Positions 52,577 through 60,504 of a DNA stretch of 64,000 nucleotides are shown one piece after another. The translations under genes and the position numbers were made by a program. How positions within the stretch are numbered: position 1 is the stretch's first letter; every line of letters begins with the position of its first letter. Source of the DNA: Pseudactinotalea sp. HY158 (GTDB lineage Bacteria > Actinomycetota > Actinomycetes > Actinomycetales > Beutenbergiaceae); NCBI RefSeq assembly GCF_009660225.1, contig NZ_CP045920.1:1116001-1180000 (forward strand), read 5' to 3'. The notes beneath the pieces are model-generated. The model saw only the letters and a list, made by a program, of their open reading frames with translations, ran no database searches and was not told where the DNA came from.

Positions 52577-52960
52577 TCAGCCCTGCTGTGTCGCCCCGGC
52601 CGCCTCGGCCTCGGCCAGCTGCCGCCGAACGTCGTCCATGTCGAGGTTCTTGACGGCCTCGACGAGTTCGGTGAAGCTCTGGGCGTTGAGCGCGCCCGCC
52701 TGGCGGAACACGAGGATGCCCTCGCGGAAGGCCATGAGGGTCGGGATCGAGGTGATCTGCGCCTGCTGGGCGATCGCCTGCTCCGCCTCGGTGTCCACCT
52801 TGCCGAACACCATGTCGGGGTAGGACTGCGACACCTTCTCGTAGATGGGGCCGAACTGGCGGCACGGGCCGCACCATTCCGCCCAGAAGTCCATGAAGAC
52901 GATGTCGGTGCCGGTCACGGTCTGCTCGAAGGTCTCGGTGGTCACGTTGAGGGTCGTCAC
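52577..52960 (-). CDS. trxA: Thioredoxin
   Basis: GTG 52960 is preceded by AGGAGAACC and gives 127 residues. The redox motif WAEWCGPCRQ at about residues 26-35 and the cis-Pro in SIPTLMAFREG are intact. A C-terminal extension of about 20 residues (NLDMDDVRRQLAEAEAAGATQQG, helical) goes beyond the basic fold. It is a cytosolic disulfide reductase; no thioredoxin reductase gene lies in the window. Confidence 0.93.
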   Translation of the reverse strand: MTTLNVTTETFEQTVTGTDIVFMDFWAEWCGPCRQFGPIYEKVSQSYPDMVFGKVDTEAEQAIAQQAQITSIPTLMAFREGILVFRQAGALNAQSFTELVEAVKNLDMDDVRRQLAEAEAAGATQQG

Positions 52961-53079
52961 GGTTCTCCTGACGGTCGGCCCGCTCGGCTCCTCGGAGTGG
53001 CGGGATGAGTGCTTCCACGAGGGAGAACAGGTGTGCCCGGCGAGGTATTCCAGCCTGGTCATGCCGGCCGCGGCGGGGC

Positions 53080-53412
53080 TCAGCTCATGATGAGGGCGAC
53101 GCCGCCGTAGACGATGAACAGGGCGAGCACGATGAGTACGATGATCGCGTACCAGCCCGCGGTGCGCATCCGTTGCATCCGCACGTCGCGGACCCGGCGG
53201 GGATCGTCCGGTGGCATCGGCGTGGCCATCGGGGAGTCGGCCTGCGCGGAGGTCGCGAGGTAGCCGTATGCCGAGGTGCCGGTGAGGTCCGGCGGGCCGG
53301 GCTCGGCTCCCGGGATGCGGGTGCGGGTGTAGGCGGTCCACGCCTCACCGTCCCAGAGCCGGTCGCGTTCCGGCTCGGCGGGATCGGGATACCATCCGGC
53401 GGGCTCCTGCAC
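53080..53412 (-). CDS. DUF2510 domain membrane protein
   Basis: GTG 53412 gives 110 residues beginning with the DUF2510 motif PAGWYPDPAEPERDRLWDG followed by EAWTAYTR; this short domain is characteristic of Actinobacteria. A Pro/Met-rich spacer leads to one C-terminal transmembrane helix (AIIVLIVLALFIVYGGVAL). The function of DUF2510 proteins is unknown; they are often membrane-attached. Start assignment is by domain position and a weak ATGAGG upstream. Confidence 0.72.
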   Translation of the reverse strand: MQEPAGWYPDPAEPERDRLWDGEAWTAYTRTRIPGAEPGPPDLTGTSAYGYLATSAQADSPMATPMPPDDPRRVRDVRMQRMRTAGWYAIIVLIVLALFIVYGGVALIMS

Positions 53413-53493
53413 GACCTCATCGTAGGCCCGCCGCGGGTGCGCGGGGGCGGCGAAGGCTTCTCCCGGGCGGCCCGGACGTGCTTGACTTGAGGC

Positions 53494-53868
53494 ATGCGCA
53501 CGATCCTGAACGTCATCTGGCTCGTCTTCGCGGGGTTCGGGCTCGCCGTCGGCTACACGATCGCGGGCATCGTGTGCTGCCTGCTCATCGTGACCATCCC
53601 GTTCGGGATCGCGAGCTTCCGCCTCGCCGGCTACGTGCTGTGGCCGTTCGGACGCGAGATCCTCGAGCGGCCGCGCGCCGGCGCGGTGACGGCGATCGGG
53701 AACGTGATCTGGTTCGTGGTCGCGGGCCTGTGGCTCGTGCTCGCCCACCTGATCACCGCCGTGTTCCTGCTGCTGACGATCATCGGCATCCCGCTCGCCT
53801 ACGCCAACCTCAAGATGATCCCGCTCGCCCTCGCCCCGCTCGGCAAGCGCATCGTGCCCCGCGCCTGA
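53494..53868 (+). CDS. YccF-family membrane protein
   Basis: A 124-residue protein with two YccF-type repeats: NVIWLVFAGFGLAVGYTIAG...PFGIASFRLAGYVLWPFGREI and GNVIWFVVAGLWLVLAHLITA...IGIPLAYANLKMIPLALAPLG, shown here in parts. Four hydrophobic segments result. The family is widespread with no assigned biochemical role. It is divergent from the DUF2510 gene and convergent with the acyltransferase gene. Confidence 0.88.
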   Translation: MRTILNVIWLVFAGFGLAVGYTIAGIVCCLLIVTIPFGIASFRLAGYVLWPFGREILERPRAGAVTAIGNVIWFVVAGLWLVLAHLITAVFLLLTIIGIPLAYANLKMIPLALAPLGKRIVPRA

Positions 53869-53910
53869 GGGCGTGCCCGAGCCGCGAACTCGCGGGCGAC
53901 TCGCCCGCGC

Positions 53911-56037
53911 CTACCTCGCGGCCCGGCCGATGAGTCCGTGCCCGTCGAGGGCGGAGTGGATGTACGGGGTGAGCGTTCGCATGAATGCGGGCGTGACGTG
54001 CTGCTCATCGCGATAGATGAGCGTGCTGCCGGCCACGGCGGGACACACCGCCCGAGTGCAGTATCGGTCGGTCAGGTCGATGAACGAGACGCCGGATTGT
54101 GGAGTGCTCAGGGCTGGACGCTGCCAATCCTGCGGCATGGATTCGTCGCGCGAGCGCTCGCACTGCTCAGGATCGTCGAGGTGCTCGGACACGCACTCGT
54201 TCGTGGCATCGCTCGGGAGCATGAGGGGATTGTCCGCGATGACGGCGACGGGAATGCCGAGGGCCGTGACACTCGTCCATGCCTCGCGGAATCCGGTGAC
54301 CGGATCGGGCACGCTCTCGTTCTGCACGAACGGCAGGGCCGTTCGTGACGAGGTGACCATGAGGTCGGGGCGCAGTTCCGCCAGGGCGGCGAGAGTCTGC
54401 TCGTTCGCCTCGAGGCACGGACCACCACGATCGGCGTCACTCACCCGCTGTGCCGTGGACCATGGGCAGCTGGAATGGAAGTACGTGACGACGTGCCAGT
54501 CGTACTCACCCGCGAGTTGCTGGAAGGCTGGAAGGTACTGCTCGATGTGCGAATCGCCGACCAGGGCGACCGTGAAGGCGGAGTCCACGTCTCCGAACTC
54601 ACAGACGGGCGTGGTGTCCGCGGACATGGTGCTCTTGCACCTGCCCTCGGCGCCTTCAGGGAGTTCCGACCGGGCATCGATCGGGCTGGGCACGATCACG
54701 CCGATCGGTGCACCCGCCGCGAATTCTCGATAGTCCTGGCTGAAGATGGACGCCGCGCCCATTCCGGGCGGTGGCGAGGTCGCCAACTGCTCGGCAGACG
54801 CCGCCATGGCGGCGGTGCGCGCGTCCAGGGTGATGAATCCGACGGAAGCAGCGCACACACCCACTGTGATGGCGGTCGTGCCCGTGATGAGGACCCGTCT
54901 CGGGCTGAGCGTGCGCAACCGACCGCTGATGAACGGCAACTCGATCCACTGGCGGCAGAGGTGAGCAAGTATCCCTGCGAGGACCAGTACGGCCAGGGCC
55001 CGAAGCCAGGCCGGGGAGGCCGGCCATAGTGCCGCCAATAGGACGACGACGGGCCAATGCCAGAGGTAGAGCGAGAACGAGACATCGCCGAGCCACGTCA
55101 CCGGCCGAGATGTGAAGAGCGACTGCCGGCGCGGGCCGATCCCGCCGGCGATCACAAGGAGCGAACCGAGCACTGGCACGACCGCCGCGATGCCCGGGAA
55201 GGCAGTGGTGCCGCTGAACGTGAGCATCGCCAGGAGGATGAGCGCGAAGCCGCCGGCGGTCGCTGCAGGGCGTGAGCGGTTGCGCTCCTGCGTCAGGATG
55301 CATGCGAGCAGGCCACCCGCACTCAATTCCCAGATTCGCGTCGGTGTCACGAAGTAGGCGGATGGTTCGCCCGAACTGGTGATCACGATGGAGAGCACCA
55401 GCCCGGCGAGGGTCACCGTCGCGAGGATCGCCCCGATGGCGTGCCGATGCCGCCAACCGCGCCGCCCCGCGAGACCGATGAGAAGGAGGAAGACCAGCGG
55501 CCAGACCAGGTAGTACTGCTCCTCGACGGAGAGGCTCCAATAGTGCTGGAAGAGGCTCGGCGCCTGCCCCTCGGCGAGATAGTCCACCGACTCCGATGCG
55601 AGGAGCCAATTCTCGAAGAAGAGCGATGAGCCGAGTGCGTGTCTGGCCAGGCCCTCCCAGCGCATGGGCGGGAGGAGCAGGAGTCCGGCCGCCACGGTCA
55701 CGACGATGGTCGTCGTGGCGGCGGGGAGGATTCGGCGGGCGCGACGTGAATAGAATCGGATCAGCGAGATTCGGTCGGCGTCTCGGGCCTCGCGCAACAT
55801 GATGCCGGTGATGAGGAAGCCGGAGATGACGAAGAATACGTCGACGCCGACGTAGCCACCGGGGAAGAACGTTGGTGCCACGTGGAACGCGACAACCAGC
55901 GCGACGGCGAGAGCACGCAGGGCATGAACGTCAGGACGGAAGCGGCCGGGTAGCTTCGCCTGTGGACCTGTGGACCTGTGGACCTGTGGACCTGTGGACC
56001 TGTCGCTGGACACGGAGGAAGTCATCTCAGTCGACAT
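53911..56037 (-). CDS. Membrane acyltransferase (OafA/YrhL type) with C-terminal SGNH domain
   Basis: The 708-residue product starts at ATG 56037, preceded by AGGAGG (GTG 56040 is an alternative). After about 25 residues made partly of an RSTGPQVH repeat comes the acyltransferase-3 domain with some ten helices: RPDVHALRALAVALVVAFH (catalytic His), FFVISGFLITG, RRARRILPAA, YWSLSVEEQYYLVWPLVF. Residues of about 460-700 form an SGNH/GDSL-like extracytoplasmic domain (FTVALVGDSHIEQYLPAF with the nucleophile Ser in GDSH; YRDEQHVTPAFM with the Asp/His end). Such proteins O-acetylate surface polysaccharides. Codon use is less GC-biased than the neighbours, suggesting transfer. An 8-bp tandem repeat lies just after the start codon. 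Confidence 0.9.
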   Translation of the reverse strand: MSTEMTSSVSSDRSTGPQVHRSTGPQAKLPGRFRPDVHALRALAVALVVAFHVAPTFFPGGYVGVDVFFVISGFLITGIMLREARDADRISLIRFYSRRARRILPAATTTIVVTVAAGLLLLPPMRWEGLARHALGSSLFFENWLLASESVDYLAEGQAPSLFQHYWSLSVEEQYYLVWPLVFLLLIGLAGRRGWRHRHAIGAILATVTLAGLVLSIVITSSGEPSAYFVTPTRIWELSAGGLLACILTQERNRSRPAATAGGFALILLAMLTFSGTTAFPGIAAVVPVLGSLLVIAGGIGPRRQSLFTSRPVTWLGDVSFSLYLWHWPVVVLLAALWPASPAWLRALAVLVLAGILAHLCRQWIELPFISGRLRTLSPRRVLITGTTAITVGVCAASVGFITLDARTAAMAASAEQLATSPPPGMGAASIFSQDYREFAAGAPIGVIVPSPIDARSELPEGAEGRCKSTMSADTTPVCEFGDVDSAFTVALVGDSHIEQYLPAFQQLAGEYDWHVVTYFHSSCPWSTAQRVSDADRGGPCLEANEQTLAALAELRPDLMVTSSRTALPFVQNESVPDPVTGFREAWTSVTALGIPVAVIADNPLMLPSDATNECVSEHLDDPEQCERSRDESMPQDWQRPALSTPQSGVSFIDLTDRYCTRAVCPAVAGSTLIYRDEQHVTPAFMRTLTPYIHSALDGHGLIGRAAR
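55959..56003 (-). repeat. 8-bp tandem repeat (CCTGTGGA x5.6) inside the acyltransferase 5' end
   Basis: Five perfect head-to-tail copies of CCTGTGGA (55959-55998) plus CCTGT lie 11-12 codons after the start of the acyltransferase gene, read as TCCACAGG on the coding strand. Eight is not a multiple of three: gain or loss of one unit shifts the frame. With the present copy number the gene is in frame. Three units encode one RSTGPQVH-like octapeptide. Confidence 0.9.
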
Positions 56038-56210
56038 CACCCCTCCTCGACCTGACGCCTATCGCACTCAAAGATACATACTGTCCGGCCCGCCTCCGTG
56101 GAGAGCGAGCGTCGTCCGCGCGGCGGATCGAGACAACGGAGCGACACCTATCCAGTGCAGAACGGCTCGACGTGTCCACCGGCAGGCAGCAGCGTGCCGG
56201 CGGGCGCTCC

Positions 56211-58751
56211 TCAGCCCGTGAGCGGCCCGAGCCCGGTCACGTGCACGACGGCCTCGCCCGCCTCGGCGCTCGCAGCCAGGTCGACCTCAAGGGTCATCCG
56301 CCAGTCGTGGTCGCCGGCGGGGTCGGCGAGCACCTGGGTCACCTCCCAGGTGGCCGGGTGCTTGACGATCGAGGTCATCGACGCGGCCCGGGCGGCGTTG
56401 CCGGTGCCCAGGTCGGTGTACTCCTGCCAGTACGGCTCCATGCGTTCGGCCCACTCGGCCGCCGTCCACTCCCCGTCGAGGTCGGCGAGGCTCCGGTAGT
56501 CCTCGCGGTCGAGCAGGTCGATCCGCCTGTGGACGGCGTTGCGCACCATGACCGTGAACGCGCGTTCGTTCTCGGTCACCGGCCGATCACTACGGAAGGC
56601 CGGTTCGTCGTCCGTAGGCGTGAGGGCGCGGGCGGCGGCCGCGGGATCGCCCGAGGCGATCGCCTCCCACTCGGCGAGCAGGGAGGAGTCGACGGAGCGG
56701 ACGGTCTCCGTGAGCCACGCCGTCAGGTCCGTCAGCTCCTCGGTGCGCTTCTCCTCGGGCACGAGCTGCCGCAGGGCCTTGGCCATGTCATTGAGGTAGC
56801 GCAGCACGACCCCCTCGGACCGGGCGAGGGAGTAGTGGGAGATGAACTCCGCGAAGGTCATCGCCGACTCCGCCATCTCCCGGACCACGGATTTGGGTCG
56901 CAGCTCGTGGTCGCGCACCCACGGGTGCACGCTCGCGTACTCGGCGAGGGCCGCGCCGAGGAGCTCGGCCAGCGGCTTGGGATAGGTGACCTCCTCGAGC
57001 GCGTTCATCCGGTCGGTGTAGTCCATCCCGTCGGCCTTCATCTGGGCCACGGCCTCACCCCGGGCGGCCTTCTCCTGCGCGATGAGCACGGGGCGGGGAT
57101 CCTCGAGCGTGGCCTCGAGCACCGAGACCACGTCGAGCGCGTAGTCCTCGTCGTCGGGGTCGAGCAGTTCGAGCGCCGCGAGCGCGAACGGCGACAGCGG
57201 GGCGTTGAGCGCGAAGTCCTCCGGAAGATCCTGGGTGAGGCGCACCCGCCGCCCGAACGAGTCCGGCTCGCTCAGGTGCTCGACCACGCCGGCCGCCTTG
57301 AGGGAGCGGAAGATCCGAACCGCCGCGCGCACGTGCGGGTTCCAGGCCGTGGCGGGCTCATGGTTCTCGGTGATGAGCCGGCGCATCACCTCGACCGGGT
57401 CCTCCCAGCGCGCGAGGGTGTTGAGCACGAGCGCGTGGGAGATGCGGAACTGGGACGTGAGCGATTCGGGCTGGGAGTCGCGGAGCCGCTCGAAGGTCTT
57501 GTCGGTCCAGTTCACGGCGCCCGCGGGGGCCTGCTTGCGCACGACCTTGCGCTTCTTGCGCTCGTCGTCGCCGGCCTTCGCGAGCGCCTTCGCGTTCTCG
57601 ATCACGTGCTCGGGGGCGAGCACGAGCACCTCACCGAGGGTGTCGTAGCCCGCCCGCCCCGCCCGGCCGGAGATCTGATGGAACTCCCGGGCGTTGAGGT
57701 GGCGCTGGCGCCGGCCGTCGAACTTCGTCAGCCCGGTGAGCACGACCGTGCGGATCGGCACGTTGATGCCCACGCCGAGGGTGTCGGTGCCGCAGATGAC
57801 CTTGAGCAAGCCCGCCTGGGTGAGGCGCTCCACCAGCCGGCGATAGCGGGGGAGCATGCCGGCGTGATGCACGCCGATGCCGTGCCGCAGCAGCCGCGAG
57901 AGCGTGCTTCCGAAGCCCTTCGCGAACCGGAAGTCCCCGATCGCGTCGGCGATCTCGTCGCGCTCGGCGCGGCTCACGAGCTTGAGCGAGCTGAGCGACT
58001 GGGCCCGCTCGACGGCGGCCGCCTGGGTGAAGTGCACGACGTACACGGGGGCCCGGTGCGTGCTCACGAGTTCCGCGAGCAGATCCTGGAGCGGCTCGAC
58101 CACATAGCTGAACGTGAGCGGCACCGGCCGCTCGGCCGAGTCGATCACGGCCACGGGTGCGCCCGTGCGGCGGGTGAGGTCGCCTGCGAAGAACGAGACG
58201 TCGCCGAGGGTGGCCGAGAGCAGCACGAACCGGGCCTCGGTCAGCTCGAGCAGGGGGATCTGCCACGCCCAGCCGCGCTGCGGGTCGGCGTAGAAGTGGA
58301 ACTCGTCCATGACGACGATCCCGAACGGGGTCTCCGCCCCCTGGCGCAGCGCCTGGTTCGCGAGCACCTCGGCGGTGCAGCAGATGATCGGCGCGTCCGG
58401 GTTGATCGAGGAGTCGCCCGTGGCCATGCCGACGTTCTCCGGGCCGAACACCTCGACCAGGTCGAAGAACTTCTCCGACACGAGCGCCTTGAGCGGAGCC
58501 GTGTACACCGACCGCTGCCCGCGCGCGAGCGCCACCGCGTGGGCGGCCACCGCGATGAGCGACTTGCCCGACCCGGTCGGCGTGGAGGCGATGACGTGGG
58601 AGCCCGTGACGATCTCCAGCAGCGCCTCCTCCTGGTGCGGGTACAGCTCGAGCCCGCGCGCGGCCGCCCACTCGGAGAATGCGAGCACGAGCTCGTCGTC
58701 GTCCGGGTGGGAGTTCGCCGGCGGGAGCTGGGGGGAGGCTGAGGAGGTCAT
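56211..58751 (-). CDS. DEAD/DEAH-box helicase with C-terminal DUF3516-type region
   Basis: ATG 58751 gives 846 residues; the reading frame is open slightly further upstream. The N-terminal half is a superfamily 2 helicase: YPHQEEALLEIVTG, Walker A STPTGSGKSLIAV, Walker B VMDEFHFYAD (DEFH form), motif III LLSATLGD, and motif VI QISGRAGRAGYDTLGEV. The remaining roughly 450 residues are the long helical C terminus typical of actinobacterial DUF3516 proteins related to Ski2-like helicases. An RNA or DNA unwinding role is likely; the precise substrate is unknown. The gene stands alone between the acyltransferase and a toxin-antitoxin pair. Confidence 0.9.
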   Translation of the reverse strand: MTSSASPQLPPANSHPDDDELVLAFSEWAAARGLELYPHQEEALLEIVTGSHVIASTPTGSGKSLIAVAAHAVALARGQRSVYTAPLKALVSEKFFDLVEVFGPENVGMATGDSSINPDAPIICCTAEVLANQALRQGAETPFGIVVMDEFHFYADPQRGWAWQIPLLELTEARFVLLSATLGDVSFFAGDLTRRTGAPVAVIDSAERPVPLTFSYVVEPLQDLLAELVSTHRAPVYVVHFTQAAAVERAQSLSSLKLVSRAERDEIADAIGDFRFAKGFGSTLSRLLRHGIGVHHAGMLPRYRRLVERLTQAGLLKVICGTDTLGVGINVPIRTVVLTGLTKFDGRRQRHLNAREFHQISGRAGRAGYDTLGEVLVLAPEHVIENAKALAKAGDDERKKRKVVRKQAPAGAVNWTDKTFERLRDSQPESLTSQFRISHALVLNTLARWEDPVEVMRRLITENHEPATAWNPHVRAAVRIFRSLKAAGVVEHLSEPDSFGRRVRLTQDLPEDFALNAPLSPFALAALELLDPDDEDYALDVVSVLEATLEDPRPVLIAQEKAARGEAVAQMKADGMDYTDRMNALEEVTYPKPLAELLGAALAEYASVHPWVRDHELRPKSVVREMAESAMTFAEFISHYSLARSEGVVLRYLNDMAKALRQLVPEEKRTEELTDLTAWLTETVRSVDSSLLAEWEAIASGDPAAAARALTPTDDEPAFRSDRPVTENERAFTVMVRNAVHRRIDLLDREDYRSLADLDGEWTAAEWAERMEPYWQEYTDLGTGNAARAASMTSIVKHPATWEVTQVLADPAGDHDWRMTLEVDLAASAEAGEAVVHVTGLGPLTG

Positions 58752-58938
58752 CACCCGCCAGTCTGCCGCACGTGGCCGACATCGCCGCATCGGCTTCGGT
58801 TCCGGCCCGCCCGGTCGGCCTGTGGACGACGCCCGCCCGGCTCTGCGGGCGTGCCCGGTTCGGGTGTTCTCCCGGGGCGTCGACGCGGTCCGCGGTCCCG
58901 GGGAGGCCAGGTACCTGTCACAGCTGTCGCACGAGCGC

Positions 58939-58954
58939 TACGCTCGGGGGCATG
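58939..58954 (+). promoter_or_regulatory. Candidate leaderless promoter of the toxin-antitoxin pair
   Basis: CTGTCA (58915-58920) and TACGCT (58939-58944) are 18 bases apart; the -10 ends seven bases before the antitoxin ATG at 58952, with no proper Shine-Dalgarno. Confidence 0.45.
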
Positions 58955-59233
58955 AGTATCGACCATCACGAGCCGGAGAGCCTGTCGCAGCGCGAGCTGC
59001 GTAACGAGTCCGGACGCGTGCTCCGGTCGGTGAGCGAGGGGCGCTCCTTCGTGCTGACCAATAGCGGGGTGCCGGTCGGGCGGATCGTGCCGCTCGACAC
59101 GCCGACCCCCTCCCTCAGAATTGCTCGGCCTGTGCGGAGAGTGGGTGGTTGGGCCGCGCTCGGGATCGTCCGCAGGCCCGCGGCCCGGAGCCTTGCCGCC
59201 GTTCTGGACGAGTTGCGCGCGGACCGCCTGTGA
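58952..59233 (+). CDS. Phd/YefM-type antitoxin (VapB role)
   Basis: The 93-residue product from ATG 58952 carries the Phd/YefM N-terminal motif SQRELRNESGRVLRSVSEG followed by FVLTNSGVPVGRIVPL, a dimerising DNA-binding fold. The C terminus (RRPAARSLAAVLDELRADRL) is the likely toxin-neutralising tail. Its stop overlaps the start of the PIN-domain gene by GTGA, the normal antitoxin-toxin coupling; these antitoxins usually repress their own promoter together with the toxin. Confidence 0.85.
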   Translation: MSIDHHEPESLSQRELRNESGRVLRSVSEGRSFVLTNSGVPVGRIVPLDTPTPSLRIARPVRRVGGWAALGIVRRPAARSLAAVLDELRADRL

Positions 59234-59628
59234 CCGTCTACGTCGATACCTCGGCCTTGGGGGCGTTGCTCGTCGACCAGCCCGAGAGTGCTGCGCTGCT
59301 GGACTGGCTCGACCGGACGTCCGCCGCATTGGTCTCCAGCGACCTTCTCGAGACCGAGTTGCGCCGCCTCGCGAGGCGGGAGGGGCTGGAGCAGGTCGAT
59401 GTGACCCGGCTTCTGGATGGAGTGGCGCTGGCGGCCCTCGACCGGGCCGTGTACCGCAGCGCCGGCTACCTGCCGATGCCGTACCTGCGCACCCTGGATG
59501 CGCTGCACTTGGAGGCCGCACTACGGCTCGATGCCTCCGCCGTCCTGACGTATGACCACAGGCTCGGCGACGCGGCGCGCGCCGCGGGTCTGGATGTCAT
59601 CGCCCCGGGACGGGCGCACCCGGGCTGA
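59230..59628 (+). CDS. vapC: PIN-domain ribonuclease toxin (VapC type)
   Basis: GTG 59230 gives 132 residues. The PIN-domain acidic residues are present: Asp5 in VYVDTSALGALL, Glu in LLETELRRLARREG at about 41, and Asp in RTLDALHLEAALRL at about 94, with a final Asp in LTYDHRLGDAAR. VapC toxins cleave RNA (often tRNA) and are held by the antitoxin encoded just upstream. The last 32 bases overlap the 3' end of the convergent beta-lactamase-fold gene. Confidence 0.88.
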   Translation: MTVYVDTSALGALLVDQPESAALLDWLDRTSAALVSSDLLETELRRLARREGLEQVDVTRLLDGVALAALDRAVYRSAGYLPMPYLRTLDALHLEAALRLDASAVLTYDHRLGDAARAAGLDVIAPGRAHPG

Positions 59629-60484
59629 GAGCCCAGTGATGCCCGCTACCCGCTCCGGGCCGGTGGGCCTCGAGGATCTCGGCGTTGAGGTCGGGCCAGA
59701 TCGCCCCGTGCACGGACTCCCGGAACGAGAGCTCCCCGAGGAAGGCGGCCACGAGGCCGGCGTTCGGGTCGACCCAGAGGAACGAGCCGGACTGGCCGAA
59801 GTGGCCGAACGTGGCCGGGTCGGCGCCGGGGGCGGTCCAGTGCGGCGACTTCGCGGCGCGGATCTCGTACCCGAGGCCCCAGTCGTTCGGGCTCTGGCGC
59901 CCGAAGCCCGGCAGCACGCCGTCCAGGCCCGGGAACTGCACGGTGCGCGCCTGCGCACCGAGCTCGGCCGAGATGAGCGTGGGCGTGAGGAGCTCGATCC
60001 CCAGGCCCAGCACGTCCAAGACGTTCCCGCTCGCGGCGTGGGCGGCGCTGCCGGTGAACTCGACCGAGTCGAGCTCGAGCGGCTCGAGCACGGCCACATG
60101 GACCCACGTGGGGAAGTCCATGCCGACCCGGGCGGCGACGTGCTCGGCGAGGGCCTCGAAGCCGAGATTGGAATACACCCTCCGCCGCCCGGGCGCCTGC
60201 GCGGGGGCGCCGGCCTCGAACGGCAGTCCGGAGGCGTGCGCGAGCAGATGCCGCACCGTCGCCCCCTCGGGACCGGCGGGCTCGTCGAGGCGCACGTGCC
60301 CCTGCTCGATCGCCACGAGCGTGGCGAGCGCGGCGAGCGGCTTCGTCACCGACTTCCACGGGTACACGCCCTCGACGTCGCCGTCGACGCTGAGCACGTG
60401 GCTCGCATCGGCCACGACGAGCGCGGTCGGGAAGTCGAACCGGGCGAGGCTCGGATACGTCGGCTGATCGGAGTTGGTGGCCAC
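59597..60484 (-). CDS. Serine hydrolase of the class C beta-lactamase/DD-peptidase fold
   Basis: The 295-residue product has the family's three active-site motifs: SxxK in YPWKSVTKPLAAL (nucleophile Ser), YxN in VYSNLGFEALAEH, and HxG in GHFGQSGSFLWVDP. There is no signal peptide, so the enzyme seems cytoplasmic, which argues against secreted beta-lactamase or cell-wall peptidase; many such proteins are esterases. ATG 60484 is 20 bases from the end of the copper protein gene and may be cotranscribed with it. Substrate unknown. Confidence 0.85.
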   Translation of the reverse strand: MATNSDQPTYPSLARFDFPTALVVADASHVLSVDGDVEGVYPWKSVTKPLAALATLVAIEQGHVRLDEPAGPEGATVRHLLAHASGLPFEAGAPAQAPGRRRVYSNLGFEALAEHVAARVGMDFPTWVHVAVLEPLELDSVEFTGSAAHAASGNVLDVLGLGIELLTPTLISAELGAQARTVQFPGLDGVLPGFGRQSPNDWGLGYEIRAAKSPHWTAPGADPATFGHFGQSGSFLWVDPNAGLVAAFLGELSFRESVHGAIWPDLNAEILEAHRPGAGSGHHWALSPGAPVPGR

Positions 60485-60504
60485 GGCGCCAGGCTACCCG
60501 TCCC

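Noticed and set aside
55959-56003. 8-bp tandem repeats considered as replication iterons or a CRISPR-like array
   Set aside because: The units are far too short for CRISPR and have no spacers; they lie inside a coding frame with no replication gene nearby.
55872-58742. Long plus-strand frame opposite the DUF3516 helicase
   Set aside because: Its sequence is low-complexity His/Arg/Gly/Val-rich and it is the complement of a helicase with all motifs intact.
59597-60484. Beta-lactamase-fold protein considered as an antibiotic resistance determinant
   Set aside because: It has no signal peptide, and the motifs are equally those of cytoplasmic esterases; resistance cannot be claimed.
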